Source: Methylocaldum marinum (lineage in GTDB: Bacteria > Pseudomonadota > Gammaproteobacteria > Methylococcales > Methylococcaceae). Taken from it: a stretch of 64,000 bases of DNA. The notes beneath the pieces are model-generated. The model searched no databases. It was given only the letters and a program-made list of their open reading frames with translations, and was not told the DNA's origin. The DNA lies in the NCBI RefSeq assembly GCF_003584645.1, contig NZ_AP017928.1:708981-772980 (forward strand). The letters are read 5' to 3'. The position numbers were made by a program, and so were the translations under genes. Shown here piece by piece: positions 12,047 to 21,727 of the stretch; within the stretch, counting starts at the first letter, position 1, and every line of letters begins with the position of its first letter.

Positions 12047-12703
12047 TCAGCCCGAAGGCATCAGCTCGCGAAAGTCATGAATGGCGTCGAACTCGACGAT
12101 AGTCTTCGGAGGTTGCCGACTATCCGGCCTTTTCATGGCAACCAGATGGCGGATCCCGAACTGCCGGGCAGCGCGCAAAACAGCCGGGCTGTCGTCTACC
12201 AACAGCGTCCGTTCCGGCGAAAAAGGCTCAATGGCACTGAGTTCCCGCCAAAACGGGGCTGCTTCCTTAGGAAAACCAAGCGCATGCGAGGAGACGATCT
12301 CATCAAAAAACGCGTTAAGGCAGGTGCGCTCCATTTTCAGTCCCAGGCTTTTCGGGTGGGCGTTGGTTACCAGAACCAGGCGCCTTTCGGCTTTGCGCAC
12401 GGCATCCAGGAACTCGGTCACATGCGGCAATACCGCTATCAGCCCGGCGATTTCCGCCTTCAACTCGGCGATGTTCAGGCCCAATCGATCGCTCCAGTAA
12501 TCCAGGCAATACCATTCGAGCCGACCTTCGGTTTCCTTGAAACGGGGCATCAATTCCGCCTTGGCTTCGACCAGCGAAAGACCGTGCCGTTCGGCGTAAC
12601 GTAGCGGTACGAATTCACGCCAAAAATGGTTATCGAAATTCAGGTCCAACAGCGTACCGTCCATGTCGAGAAACACGCTGCTAATGTTTCGCCAATCGAT
12701 CAT
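12047..12703 (-). CDS. yrfG: HAD-family GMP/IMP nucleotidase (YrfG-like)
   Basis: A 218-residue HAD-superfamily phosphatase. Motif I is FLDMDGTLLDL (residues 11-21), motif II VLVTNAH, motif III the K in GFPKEAAPF, and motif IV LLVDDSPAVL. The N-terminal MIDWRNISSVFLDMDGTLLDL and the WYCLDYWSDRLGL segment resemble YrfG, which dephosphorylates purine monophosphates. It is divergent from cysQ across 83 bp, a pairing often seen in gammaproteobacteria. Confidence 0.88.
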   Translation of the reverse strand: MIDWRNISSVFLDMDGTLLDLNFDNHFWREFVPLRYAERHGLSLVEAKAELMPRFKETEGRLEWYCLDYWSDRLGLNIAELKAEIAGLIAVLPHVTEFLDAVRKAERRLVLVTNAHPKSLGLKMERTCLNAFFDEIVSSHALGFPKEAAPFWRELSAIEPFSPERTLLVDDSPAVLRAARQFGIRHLVAMKRPDSRQPPKTIVEFDAIHDFRELMPSG

Positions 12704-12786
12704 GGTTTAATATTCGTTCGATTACTTCGACTTTAAAATTGATTTTTTCCTGAACATATCCAGTGAGTAGCTGCGGATTCCAATCC

Positions 12787-13605
12787 ATGCCCATCAGAAA
12801 AGAACCATCCCACTTCCTAGAATCCGTAGTCGCACTTGCCAGGGAGGCGGGGCGCCGTATCCTCGAGATTTACGGATCGGATTTCCGGGTCGCTGTCAAA
12901 GATGACAGTTCACCGCTCACGGCGGCCGACCTCGCCTCCCACCATTGCCTGGTCGAAGGCCTCACCGCTTTGCGTCCGGCCTATCCGATCATTTCGGAAG
13001 AATCCAAAACGCTGCCTTTCGAGGAGCGGCGCGGGTGGGAGACCTTCTGGCTGATCGATCCGTTGGACGGCACCAAGGAGTTTATCAAACGAAACGGGGA
13101 ATTTACCGTCAACGTGGCGTTGATTCACCGTCATCAGCCGGTACTCGGCGTCGTATACGCACCGGAGAAAGAGCTCTGCTACTTTGCATCCGAAGCATGC
13201 GGTGCTTTCAAGCAGACCGGCGATTTGCCCCCGCGGAGCATCGAAGTCACACAAAGTGCGCACTATCCGCTCCGGGTGGTCGGCAGCCGTTCTCACCAGA
13301 CTGAGGATCTGGCCGTTTTCCTGAGCCGGTTGGGCGAGTATGAGCTCATGTCGATCGGCAGTTCATTAAAACTCTGCCGGGTCGCGGAAGGGGTGGCGGA
13401 TCTCTATCCCCGTATCGGCCTGACCTCGGAATGGGACACGGCGGCGGCGCATTGCATCGTCAAGGAAGCCGGCGGCGAGGTGACCGACTTGCGCGGACAG
13501 CCATTGCGCTACAACACCAAGCCATCGCTGCTCAATCCATATTTTCTCGTGTTTGGCGACAAATCCAGGGATTGGTCCCGATATGCGGACGGCATAGAGG
13601 GCTGA
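12787..13605 (+). CDS. cysQ: 3'(2'),5'-bisphosphate nucleotidase CysQ
   Basis: Hydrolyses 3'-phosphoadenosine 5'-phosphate made during sulfate assimilation. The product is about 272 residues with inositol-monophosphatase-family metal motifs: DSSPLTAAD, SEES, IDPLDGTKEF and the C-terminal EWDTAAAHCI. The ATG at 12787 was preferred; an in-frame GTG at 12763 would add eight residues, and neither has a convincing ribosome binding site. Confidence 0.93.
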   Translation: MPIRKEPSHFLESVVALAREAGRRILEIYGSDFRVAVKDDSSPLTAADLASHHCLVEGLTALRPAYPIISEESKTLPFEERRGWETFWLIDPLDGTKEFIKRNGEFTVNVALIHRHQPVLGVVYAPEKELCYFASEACGAFKQTGDLPPRSIEVTQSAHYPLRVVGSRSHQTEDLAVFLSRLGEYELMSIGSSLKLCRVAEGVADLYPRIGLTSEWDTAAAHCIVKEAGGEVTDLRGQPLRYNTKPSLLNPYFLVFGDKSRDWSRYADGIEG

Positions 13606-13854
13606 TGCGTACTCCGCTCGGCCGGATGCCGATACCATTGCCGGCGCTAACAAAAACTCCTCGGTACATCACCGTTCAGTTAATGTTACTGAGATAGCCT
13701 TTCATGCGGCGGATGAGATCACCGGCCTGGTGCGGGCCAATGCTGATCGATGGCCGCCGTTTCCGCTCGATGTTCCACTTCGGAAGACGCCGAGCTGCCA
13801 TCAGGCGGTGTGATGCCGGCGATGCTTCCATCTTCATAATTCCCGGCGAGACCA

Positions 13855-14090
13855 GCTAGCCGACGCCGGCAGCGACATTATTTTTTGTGATCTCAGCAGC
13901 AGCATCGACTGAATCGACGACTTCGTTAAGCCGCAGGGAGCGGCCGGCCGATCGGCAATGCTTTGAGCTTCGGCACCGGGATCGGGCCATCCGACCTCCA
14001 TCTGAGCTTGGGCTCGTTGGCGATCCATTTGCCGGACGGCGGCGCGATCCATATCGAGGGCTTCAACGCCGGCGACCCGTTCCCTATCAA
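13855..14090 (+). pseudogene. Decayed copy of an RTX C-terminal region
   Basis: Bases 13955-14080 are nearly identical to 17970-18095 inside RTX-1: shared runs include the region coding LAIHLPDGGAIHIEGFNA. Further left, 13900-13955 is a more diverged match to 17905-17967. Translating from 13855 gives LADAGSDIIFC, an RTX-like fragment, then an in-frame stop. No start codon or full repeat array remains. It is a relic of duplication or of an older RTX gene at the same locus. The rest of the 822-bp gap between cysQ and the next gene (13606-14427) shows no gene I can support. Confidence 0.75.
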
Positions 14091-14496
14091 ATTCCCTTTC
14101 TGAGAAGCTGATCACAGTTCCCAATTCAGATTTATGGCTATTTTTGAACCCACCTGCATTCCTTGCGTGGCAAAGGGATTGATGCGCCACCCACAAGTCG
14201 ATCGTACTCTATCGCATCGCCTACCTCTGGCCTGGTGTAAAAATACGCGTTCAACCTTGCCATCGCATCCCCGCAGATGCTGCTCTTAGATGACAGGCAA
14301 AGCAAGCGGTTGATAGAGGTAGCTGGATCGAAGGATAGGATTGTTCCCGGACTGTTCCTCGAGAGAGCTGAAATTTCACCTCGGCTTGATTTTATTTACC
14401 CTGAGTAAAGCGGACCTGTGAATCAGTATGAGGTTGTTCGTCAATCGAGCATGTGAAAAACCCATCCGCCAGAATGCGTGGTCGCTATTCCATTCT

Positions 14497-15252
14497 ATGC
14501 GAGCTTCAGCCGTTCTGTTCAGCCTGCTTGCGGTCACTGTTAGCCATACCGCGAGTGCGGCAGGTTATGTGATCAAGCAAGGCAAAGGCTATGCGATTTG
14601 CGAAGCCTTCAAGAAGCGCCTCGACAAACTGGGGTCGTTGAAGGAACCTTTTTGGATACCTGACATGGACTATAAGCGCATCATTTGGGAAATCCCTGGC
14701 ATCAAGGAAGCGGCTTGGCGAGACTTGGACGTAGATGCCCACATGGACCTGTTCGAGACGTTGATTCGTTACGACATGCTGTCGTTTCGAGAGAAGATGT
14801 CCCTACGCATGACACAACGATCTTCTTGGAATCCCGGCGCTGAGGCCGAGGAAAAGCGTCCGCTTGCCGAGATCACTAAGCCCTTCATTATTCCGACGCG
14901 GGACGAAGTTAAGGCCGGTAAGGCAAAACTTCAGGTATTGCGTGCCAATATCCAACTGGTCGACGAGGCGCCCGAAACCCTTGCTAGGATTTGGTGGAAA
15001 CGCGGCCCTGGGAAATATGAATACGGCGTAATCATGTATCTGGTCACCGATGATCTGAAGAGTATCAATGTGGCGAAAGAGAAGATTGCCCATTACGGCA
15101 GCGGAGGCGATGTAGTGGTGTACGGTGGCAAGCATTACATAGTGGATTGGGAGGGGAGAGCACTTATCGCCCGAGATTTCGGCAGCGGACTAGTACCATT
15201 TTGTGCAATTGAATTTGACTGGATCACCCGACGCAAGGAGATGAAAAAATGA
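14497..15252 (+). CDS. Secreted protein of unknown function, coupled to RTX-1
   Basis: About 251 residues from the chosen ATG, beginning with a clear signal peptide (MRASAVLFSLLAVTVSHTASA, cleavage expected after ASA). An earlier ATG at 14428 would add 23 residues that weaken the signal peptide. I do not recognise the family. The mature protein is mixed alpha/beta with KYEYGVIMYLVTDD and a C-terminal DWEGRALIARDF. It ends in ATGA, overlapping the start of the lysozyme-like RTX gene by four bases, so the two are translationally coupled. A periplasmic partner or immunity protein for that enzyme is a reasonable guess, not a demonstrated one. Confidence 0.7.
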   Translation: MRASAVLFSLLAVTVSHTASAAGYVIKQGKGYAICEAFKKRLDKLGSLKEPFWIPDMDYKRIIWEIPGIKEAAWRDLDVDAHMDLFETLIRYDMLSFREKMSLRMTQRSSWNPGAEAEEKRPLAEITKPFIIPTRDEVKAGKAKLQVLRANIQLVDEAPETLARIWWKRGPGKYEYGVIMYLVTDDLKSINVAKEKIAHYGSGGDVVVYGGKHYIVDWEGRALIARDFGSGLVPFCAIEFDWITRRKEMKK

Positions 15253-18200
15253 CGACGAACTGGCATGGCGCAGCAAACTTTCCGCAACAACTGCTCGACT
15301 TCCTGACCAAGGTGGAAGGCAAGCACTATGAGGCAAGGGACGTGGGGGATGGGAAAGTCACGATCGGTTCCGGTTTCAATATCAGTGAGCCAAGTGTGAG
15401 GGATAAGGTATTCATTACGTTAGGCATTACAGACAGGAGAGATGTGTCTAAACTTGCCACTGCTGCTGCCAGAACCGCCGAGGCGGCTTACATCAAGGAG
15501 TTGGATGACGCCATCAACAGCCACAACATCGCCACCCTAGACGGCATCATGGCGCAGCGGGCGGTCGATACACAGCTAGACGGAGTTGGAAACGTGCCTA
15601 ACCGCCGCGCCGACTTCCGCTTCCATTCCGACGCGGAAATTATCGACACCCTCAATGCCTTGTTGCCTGATTATGACCGGCGTTTGTGGGACTGGCTGCC
15701 AGCCCTGCAAAGTTACGCCAGTTTCCAGAACTCGCTCGAACACATCGCGTTGCTGAGTCTGAGCTTCAATACGAAGAGCGGTTCCACATCACTTTTGGGC
15801 CCAGGATTACGCAATGCAATCGAAATGGGCAACCGCGCCGAAGCTTGGTTTGAAATTCGCTATGGCTCGAATTCCGCCAATCAACCGGACAATATCCGCG
15901 ACGGCGTCGCCAAGCGCCGCTACTACGAAGCTGAAATTTTCGGCCTGTACGATAACCCCAACAATGTCAGCGTAGCCGAAGCCAAACAGGTGTTGCAAAT
16001 GTACACCCGGCATCGTGATGCGATAGCCGATTATGAAGCCCGTTTCGGGGTTGGGCTGGATGGTCAGGTTGGGGCTGTCAACAACATTGACCGGGCTAAC
16101 AACGACTATGGACTTTCGGTATTCGACGGTGTGGATACCCTCGCCCAAGCCTTGAAGCCGGCCCGTGACCTGTTCGTCTACAACTATGTCACGGCTAAGG
16201 GGTACACCACGGACATCAACGGCGAGGTGCTGGTCGGGGATTACTGGTTCGACTTGCGCGACCGACTGAACGCCCGCGATCTGGTTTCACAAGCCTACCA
16301 ACCCGGCCACGACCTGCTCGTGGGGGGGCAGGGCAACGACGACCTCAAGGGCGGCAGAGGCGATGACGTGCTCTATGGAGAAGCCGGCAACGACACGCTA
16401 GAAGGCGGCAAGGGCGACGACATCCTGGTTGGCGGCGAGGGCTTCGACACCTACGTCCATCAAAGCGGCGACGGCAGCGACCGGATCGTCGAAACACGTG
16501 AGGCCGACGGCACGTTCCATGGCCTGATCCGCATCGAAAGCACGGTTTCCCACCAGCTCGCCACCGGTTACTTCAAACCGGTTGACGATCAGCCGGACAC
16601 ATATACCTCGGCGGACGGGCTGACCCTGATCCGCGGCGCCACCTGGCGGCTGCAAACGCCGGACGGCGCTTCCATCGAGCTGGGAGCGGATTTCCAATCG
16701 GGCGATCTGGGCATCCGCTTGGGTGCCGCGCCGCCTACGACCAGCACTCCGCTTAGCGGCGGCGAAACCGGCAACTATCTCAGCAGCACATCGACCAGCT
16801 CAGTACGAGTCGATGGCCTGGACGGCAAAGATATGATCTGGGGTTCGACCGAAGCCGACGTTCTGAACGGCGGCGAGGGGAACGACTGGATCGTGGGTGA
16901 CGGCGGCGCGGACCATGTCGACGGCGGGTTGGGCAATGATTACATCACCGGCTTCGGCGACGGCAGTTTCGTCGACGCCGGCGGCGGGGACGACATCGTC
17001 TCCGCGATCGGTGCCGAGTTCATGGTCATCGGCCAGCCGAACTCGGCGATCACGGCGGACGCCTTTTGGACCGATGTCAGCCAGCACTGGAACAGCGGGC
17101 ACAGCGCCCCCTATTTGCATGGAAATGGGAACGTCACCGTGGACTACTACGGCGGGATTCGTCCCGGGGAAACCTACTTCGGCGAATCGGTGCTCGGCGG
17201 AGGCTGGACCTACGAGTTCACCATCACGTCGAGCAATGTCTTCAACGTCAAATACATGCATCCTACCCTCGCACCGATCGGCATCGCGCCGGCAACCTCT
17301 TGGCAACATTCCATGGCGAGTATGCCCGCCCATACCGGGGGGTGGCCCTGTGGGGCGGAGACGGAGACGATTTGCTGATCGGCCATGGTGCGAAGGACGA
17401 CCTGGTGGGCGGCAAGCAGAACGACATATTGCTGGGCAATGGCGGAGACGACGACCTCAAGGGAGGCGTGGGTGAGGACATCCTGGTCGGGGGAGCCGGA
17501 ATCGATGTGCTGGACGGCGGTTCCGAGAACGATCAGTTGTTCGGCGAAGCCGGGGGCGACGTCATTTTCGGCGGCGGCGGAAACGATGATATTTGGGCGG
17601 GCCCGCTATCCGCGCTCGCCGGAGCGGACGGCGACGACTACGTCGACGGCGGCGCGGGTGACGACTATATCGAGGGCGGGGAAGGCAACGACACCCTGCT
17701 GGGCGATGCAGACAACGACACGCTGTTCGCCGGTGCGGGCTCGGACGTCCTGGCAGGCGGAACCGGGGTGGATTATCTCGACGGTGGCGCGGAACAGGAT
17801 GTTTTGCACGCCGACGACGGCGCCGACGTCCTGGTCGGCGGTATCGGCGACGACACGCTCGAGGGCGGGGCCGGGCGCGATACCTATGTCTACAACCTGG
17901 GCGACGGCATCGACCGCATCGACGATTACGCCGAGCCAGGGGCGAACGGCCTGCCGATCGGCAACATCTTGAGCTTCGGCGCCGGGATCGGGCCATCCGA
18001 CCTCCGTCTGGGTTTGGGTTTGGGCTCGTTGGCGATCCATTTGCCGGACGGCGGCGCGATCCATATCGAGGGCTTCAACGCCGACGACCCAGGGGCGAAT
18101 CCGGTGATCGACACGTTCGAGTTCGCCGACGGCACAACCCTTTCTTACCACCAACTCATCGAACGCGGTTTCGATATCGTCGGCACAGTTCAGCATCCTC

Positions 18201-18265
18201 AGTTGCGCGAGAAGGCCGATAAAAAGCCACGGCATTGGCGCACAATATTGTCATCGTCGCTGTAA
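15249..18265 (+). pseudogene. RTX-1: lysozyme-like domain fused to RTX repeats, frameshifted
   Basis: The N-terminal 230 residues resemble the T4-lysozyme/GH24 fold: Glu23 in KVEGKHYEARD, Asp31 or Asp34, and Thr38 in KVTIGSGFN, with the Glu-Thr spacing of 15 found in T4 lysozyme (E11, T26). AWFEIRYGSN and RRYYEAEIFGLYD follow. From about residue 355 come GGxGNDxLxGG nonapeptide repeats. The first frame ends at 17378. A second frame continues from about 17300 with VALWGGDGDDLLIG, a further long repeat array, an HCBP-related C-terminal domain and FADGTTLSYHQL, ending at 18265. One missing base near 17295-17310 would join them into about 1,005 residues. No classical slippery site is visible there. 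Substrate would be peptidoglycan, export by T1SS (inference). Confidence 0.85.
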
Positions 18266-18340
18266 GCCAAAACGGACAAAAAAATCCGCTATGGCTGACA
18301 GAAAAATCAGTCAATGTCTCATTGTAGAGACAGTACCTTG

Positions 18341-19362
18341 CTAGCAGACTTGCGCAAGCGAATCGACAGAATCATTCGGTACCGTTCTGGTGTCAGGTCC
18401 CGCGTGAAGATAAACCCTCTTGCGAAGGAGATGGGGATGGGACGTTTGCCAGTTTTTGAGAGCCTGAATCGGGGTGAGATGGCCCAAGGCCCGTTGGGGA
18501 ATATGGCGATTAGACAGGGCGACATAGCGGTGCAACGTGGTTTCCAGGTCGGCCGTGGTGTCGAAGTAATGGGTTTGCAACACCTCCTCGATGCGGCCAT
18601 TGAAGCGTTCTACCATGCCATTCGTTTGGGGCCGACGCGGCGGAATCAGGCGATGTTCGATGGCCTGTTGATGGCCTGTTCGGCACAGAGTCGGTCAAAC
18701 TCATGCGTTCCGGAGGGCTGGCGAGTCCGGGTGAGGAAACGGTCGGTGAACTCTGAGCCGTTGTCGGTGAGGCATTTCTGGATGCGGAAAGGCGCGGCCT
18801 GAATCACTTCTTTGAGGAAGGCCTTGGCGCTTAAGGCGGAGCGGTTGGGCTTGAGGGCGACATAGACCCAGCGGGTGGCACGGTCGATGGCGACGAACAG
18901 GTACCGGCGAGGTTCGCCCTCAATGGCCGGCAAGTACTTGACATCCACGTGAAGGAAGCCGGGCTCGTAGGCCTTGAAAGGCTTGTATTTAGTCTTCTCC
19001 ACAGGAGGGAGCAGGGCTTTGAGAGACGCGACCCCATGACGGCGCAGGCAGCGGTTCAACCCGGACCGGGAGACGTCGGGATTGAAAAATTCCCGGGTGA
19101 CGGCCAGGAGATCATCCAAGGGGAGGAGCAGGGATTGGCGGAGATAGACCACGATGGCTTCCTGGGCGGGCGTGAGTGTGGTCTTGAGGGTGTGAGGCCG
19201 GTGTGAGGCATCTTCGACCGAGGAGCGGTGTTTCCACTTACGGATGGTTGTCCGGCTGACGCCGTACTTTTGGGCCAAGGCGCGTTCGCTCAACGTGGAC
19301 TCTTGAATGGCCTGTCGCACGGCCGGTGTGGTACGGGCATTTTTATGAAGACGAATCTGCAT
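18341..19362 (-). pseudogene. IS481-family transposase, broken by an 11-bp tandem duplication
   Basis: The 5' part (19362 to about 18680) encodes an N-terminal helix-turn-helix (RALAQKYGVSRTTIRKWKHR) and the first DDE residues (HVDVKYLP, then LTDNGSEF). It runs out of frame after CAEQAI. The 3' part continues in another frame with PRRPQTNGMVERFNGRIEEVL, containing the last acidic residue. The shift is explained exactly by GATGGCCTGTT occurring twice in tandem at 18659-18669 and 18670-18680; removing one copy restores EQAIEHRLIPPRRPQTNG. The C-terminal frame reads through the left inverted repeat. Confidence 0.9.
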
Positions 19363-19466
19363 GGAAAGGAACCTCACTTGGACGGACCGAAGATCTCCTG
19401 GAGAAGGCTCCGGGCTTCGAACAGAGCATAACTCCTTCTCGGTAAATAATCACACGGAACGCGACA
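18391..19466 (-). mobile_element. IS481-family insertion sequence
   Basis: Imperfect terminal inverted repeats bound the element: TGTCAGGTCCCGCGTGA from 18391 and TGTCGCGTTCCGTGTGA read inward from 19466, agreeing at 13 of 17 positions. They start with TGT as usual for IS481. About 1,076 bp. No target duplication could be identified in the flanks. Confidence 0.8.
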
Positions 19467-19662
19467 CTTTTTTTTAATCCAAATTAACTCAAGAGGAATT
19501 ATTTCGTGACTATTGGATCGTCTGTGTTAATTCCGATCTATTTTTGAGTTGAAAAAATGTTTGATGCCGTAATTTCATTTTTAATTGACTTTTTATTTTA
19601 TTGGATTGGAGTTGCAACACTGAGGCTCATTAGTTTTGGAAAATACCGTCGAAAAGACTCTG

Positions 19663-20958
19663 GGGCACCTCGAAAAACCTCCTTGGTCTGCGCGCGCCCG
19701 GTAAAATAGGACCTGTAGCCAATCAGTGTGTTGAGTCCCAGACATGACCAAACCGAAGATGCCAAAGTCTCCGAAGAGCGCGATCAAACCCGATCTGTTT
19801 GCGGCCGATTTGCGCAAGCAGAAGATCGACCGGATGGGCGATCCGCTGGTGGCCTTCGAGACCCACATCGACTTTGCGGCGCTTGCCGCGGACGTGGATC
19901 AGGCGGCGCCCCGACCGGTCAGCCCGCAAGGCGGTCGTCCGCCGTTTCCCACCGAAACGATGGTGCGCATCCTGTTTCTCAAGCGGGTCAACAATCTCTC
20001 GGACGAGCAGATGGAATACCAGTTGCTTGATCGGATGAGTTACCAGCGCTTCTGCGGGCTGATGGACTCGGCCAGCATCCCGGACCGCACCACGATGTGG
20101 ACCTTCGAGAACCGCATCGGCGAGGTCGGCGCCCAGGCGCTGTTCGACGGCATCGAGCGGCAGTTGCTCAAGCATGGCTACATCGCCCGCGGGGGGCATA
20201 TCATCGACGCCACCCTGGTGCCTGCGCCAAAGCAGCACTTCAGCAAGGACGATAAGGAGATGCTGAAGGAAGGCGCGATGCCGGCGGACTGGAGCCCGGC
20301 CAAGCGGCGGCAAAAAGACCTGGACGCCACCTGGACCAAGAAGCACGGCAAGAGCCACCACGGCTACAAGCTCTCCATCAACGTGGACAAGCGCTACAAG
20401 GTTATCCGCAAGATCGAGACCGGCACCGCCGCTACTCATGACAGCCAGCACTTTGAGGCGGTGTTGAACACTAGCAACACCAGCCGGGACGTCTATGCCG
20501 ACAAGGGCTATCCGAGTGCGGAACGGGAAGCCCAGCTCCAGGAAGCGGGTTATCGCAACCACATCCAGCGCAAGGGCCAGCGCAACCATCCGCTGTCCGA
20601 ACGGCAGAAACAACGTAATCAACGCATCGCCCGGGTCCGAGCACGGGTCGAGCATCCCTTCGCCGCCATCGCACAAATGGGCGGCAAGTTTATTCGCACC
20701 ATCGGCCAGGCGAGGGCGAACTTTGCCATGACGATGATGGCGGCCAGCTATAACCTGAAGCGGCTGGTTTACCTGAAACAGGCGGGTGTCGTGGCCTTTT
20801 GAGGCCCACCCTCGCCCGAAAGGCCCCCAACGCGGGCGATTCGGGGAAAATGAAAAGTGAAATGGCGACAAGAGCGTGAGGGAGTCGGCTCGTGTGCCCG
20901 CCCGGTCAAAAAATTAGAGCCGGGTTTTCATCAAAATTCAGGGTTTTTCGAGGTGCCC
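19663..20958 (+). mobile_element. IS5-family insertion sequence with intact ends and target duplication
   Basis: Perfect 17-bp inverted repeats GGGCACCTCGAAAAACC at 19663-19679 and 20942-20958, flanked by the direct repeat TCTG at 19659-19662 and 20959-20962. The 1,296-bp element carries one uninterrupted transposase gene. Perfect ends and target duplication indicate recent insertion. Confidence 0.95.
19744..20802 (+). CDS. IS5-family transposase
   Basis: A 352-residue DDE transposase with an N-terminal DUF772-like region (GGRPPFPTETMVRILFLKRVNNLSDEQMEYQLLDR, in part), the first Asp in HIIDATLVPAPKQH, the second in RDVYADKGYPSAE, and the final Glu in ARVRARVEHPFAAI. Apparently complete and possibly active. 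A short basic leader (MTKPKMPKSPKS) precedes the conserved part. Confidence 0.95.
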   Translation: MTKPKMPKSPKSAIKPDLFAADLRKQKIDRMGDPLVAFETHIDFAALAADVDQAAPRPVSPQGGRPPFPTETMVRILFLKRVNNLSDEQMEYQLLDRMSYQRFCGLMDSASIPDRTTMWTFENRIGEVGAQALFDGIERQLLKHGYIARGGHIIDATLVPAPKQHFSKDDKEMLKEGAMPADWSPAKRRQKDLDATWTKKHGKSHHGYKLSINVDKRYKVIRKIETGTAATHDSQHFEAVLNTSNTSRDVYADKGYPSAEREAQLQEAGYRNHIQRKGQRNHPLSERQKQRNQRIARVRARVEHPFAAIAQMGGKFIRTIGQARANFAMTMMAASYNLKRLVYLKQAGVVAF

Positions 20959-21727
20959 TCTGATAATCCATATTTCATTGCTCTTCTTGGATTGCTATCT
21001 GTTATTTTAGTCATGTTTGTTTTAGTCCTAATTATCCGTAAGCTTTAGATATAAAAGCAAAGGAGTGACTGTGAGTGCATAATGAGATTAAAAAACTGCG
21101 CGAGTTTCATAATTATATTAGAGTTGTACCTGATGCCAATGCATGGTATTGATAGCCCAATTGTTTCTCAAACAAATCCGAATATAAAAACCTTCCGTGA
21201 TCTACGACAAATTTAGCAAAATAACCGATGACCGCATCGTGGCATCGTTGATTGGAATGCCCAAGGCGAAGTTCACAGCCCTCGTCAAAGTATTCGAGTC
21301 GGCCGCTCTCGCCATCGATCGAGAGCGTGTCGAAAAGGGCGAAATAAAACACGTCAAACAGGGCGGCCCTAAGGGTTATCTTGATTCTTACGAGAAAAAG
21401 CTGTTTTTCGTTTTGTACTATTTGAAAACCTATCCCACTTTTGACGTTCTGGGCTTTCATTTCGGTTTTAGTGGCGGACATGCCCATGCCCACATCGACC
21501 GGTTGCTGCCGGTTTTAGTGCGAGCGTTGACAAGCCTCAACGTCATGCCGGAGCGCACGCTAACAACCCCAGAAGAATTCTCTCAACTCATTGATCAATA
21601 TAAGAACATAGCGATCGATGGCGTGGAGGTCGCTTGCGTTCGACCCCAAGATGAAACTGAACAGGAAAAGCATTACAGCGGAAAAAAAAAGACATACGCT
21701 CAAATCCCTCGTAATCTCCGACTTTAA

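Larger units (their letters stand above)
19557..21048 (+). pseudogene. 63-residue membrane protein gene split by an IS5-type element
   Basis: Joining 19557-19662 to 20963-21048 (the element and one TCTG copy removed) gives an intact 63-codon frame: MFDAVISFLIDFLFYW at the start, GKYRRKDSDNPYF across the junction, and IALLGLLSVILVMFVLVLIIRKL (part) at the end. Two hydrophobic segments suggest a small inner-membrane protein. The flanks are AT-rich, unlike the surrounding core genes. Function is unknown; small membrane genes beside RTX genes could be immunity or accessory proteins (inference). Confidence 0.8.

Noticed and set aside
17562-18235. Long open frames antisense to the RTX-1 repeats
   Set aside because: They are Arg- or Val-rich shadows produced by the GC-rich repeat coding on the plus strand.
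19474-19492. TTAATCCAAATTAA as a possible second FNR box
   Set aside because: It lacks the essential G and C of TTGAT/ATCAA and lies at the edge of an IS.
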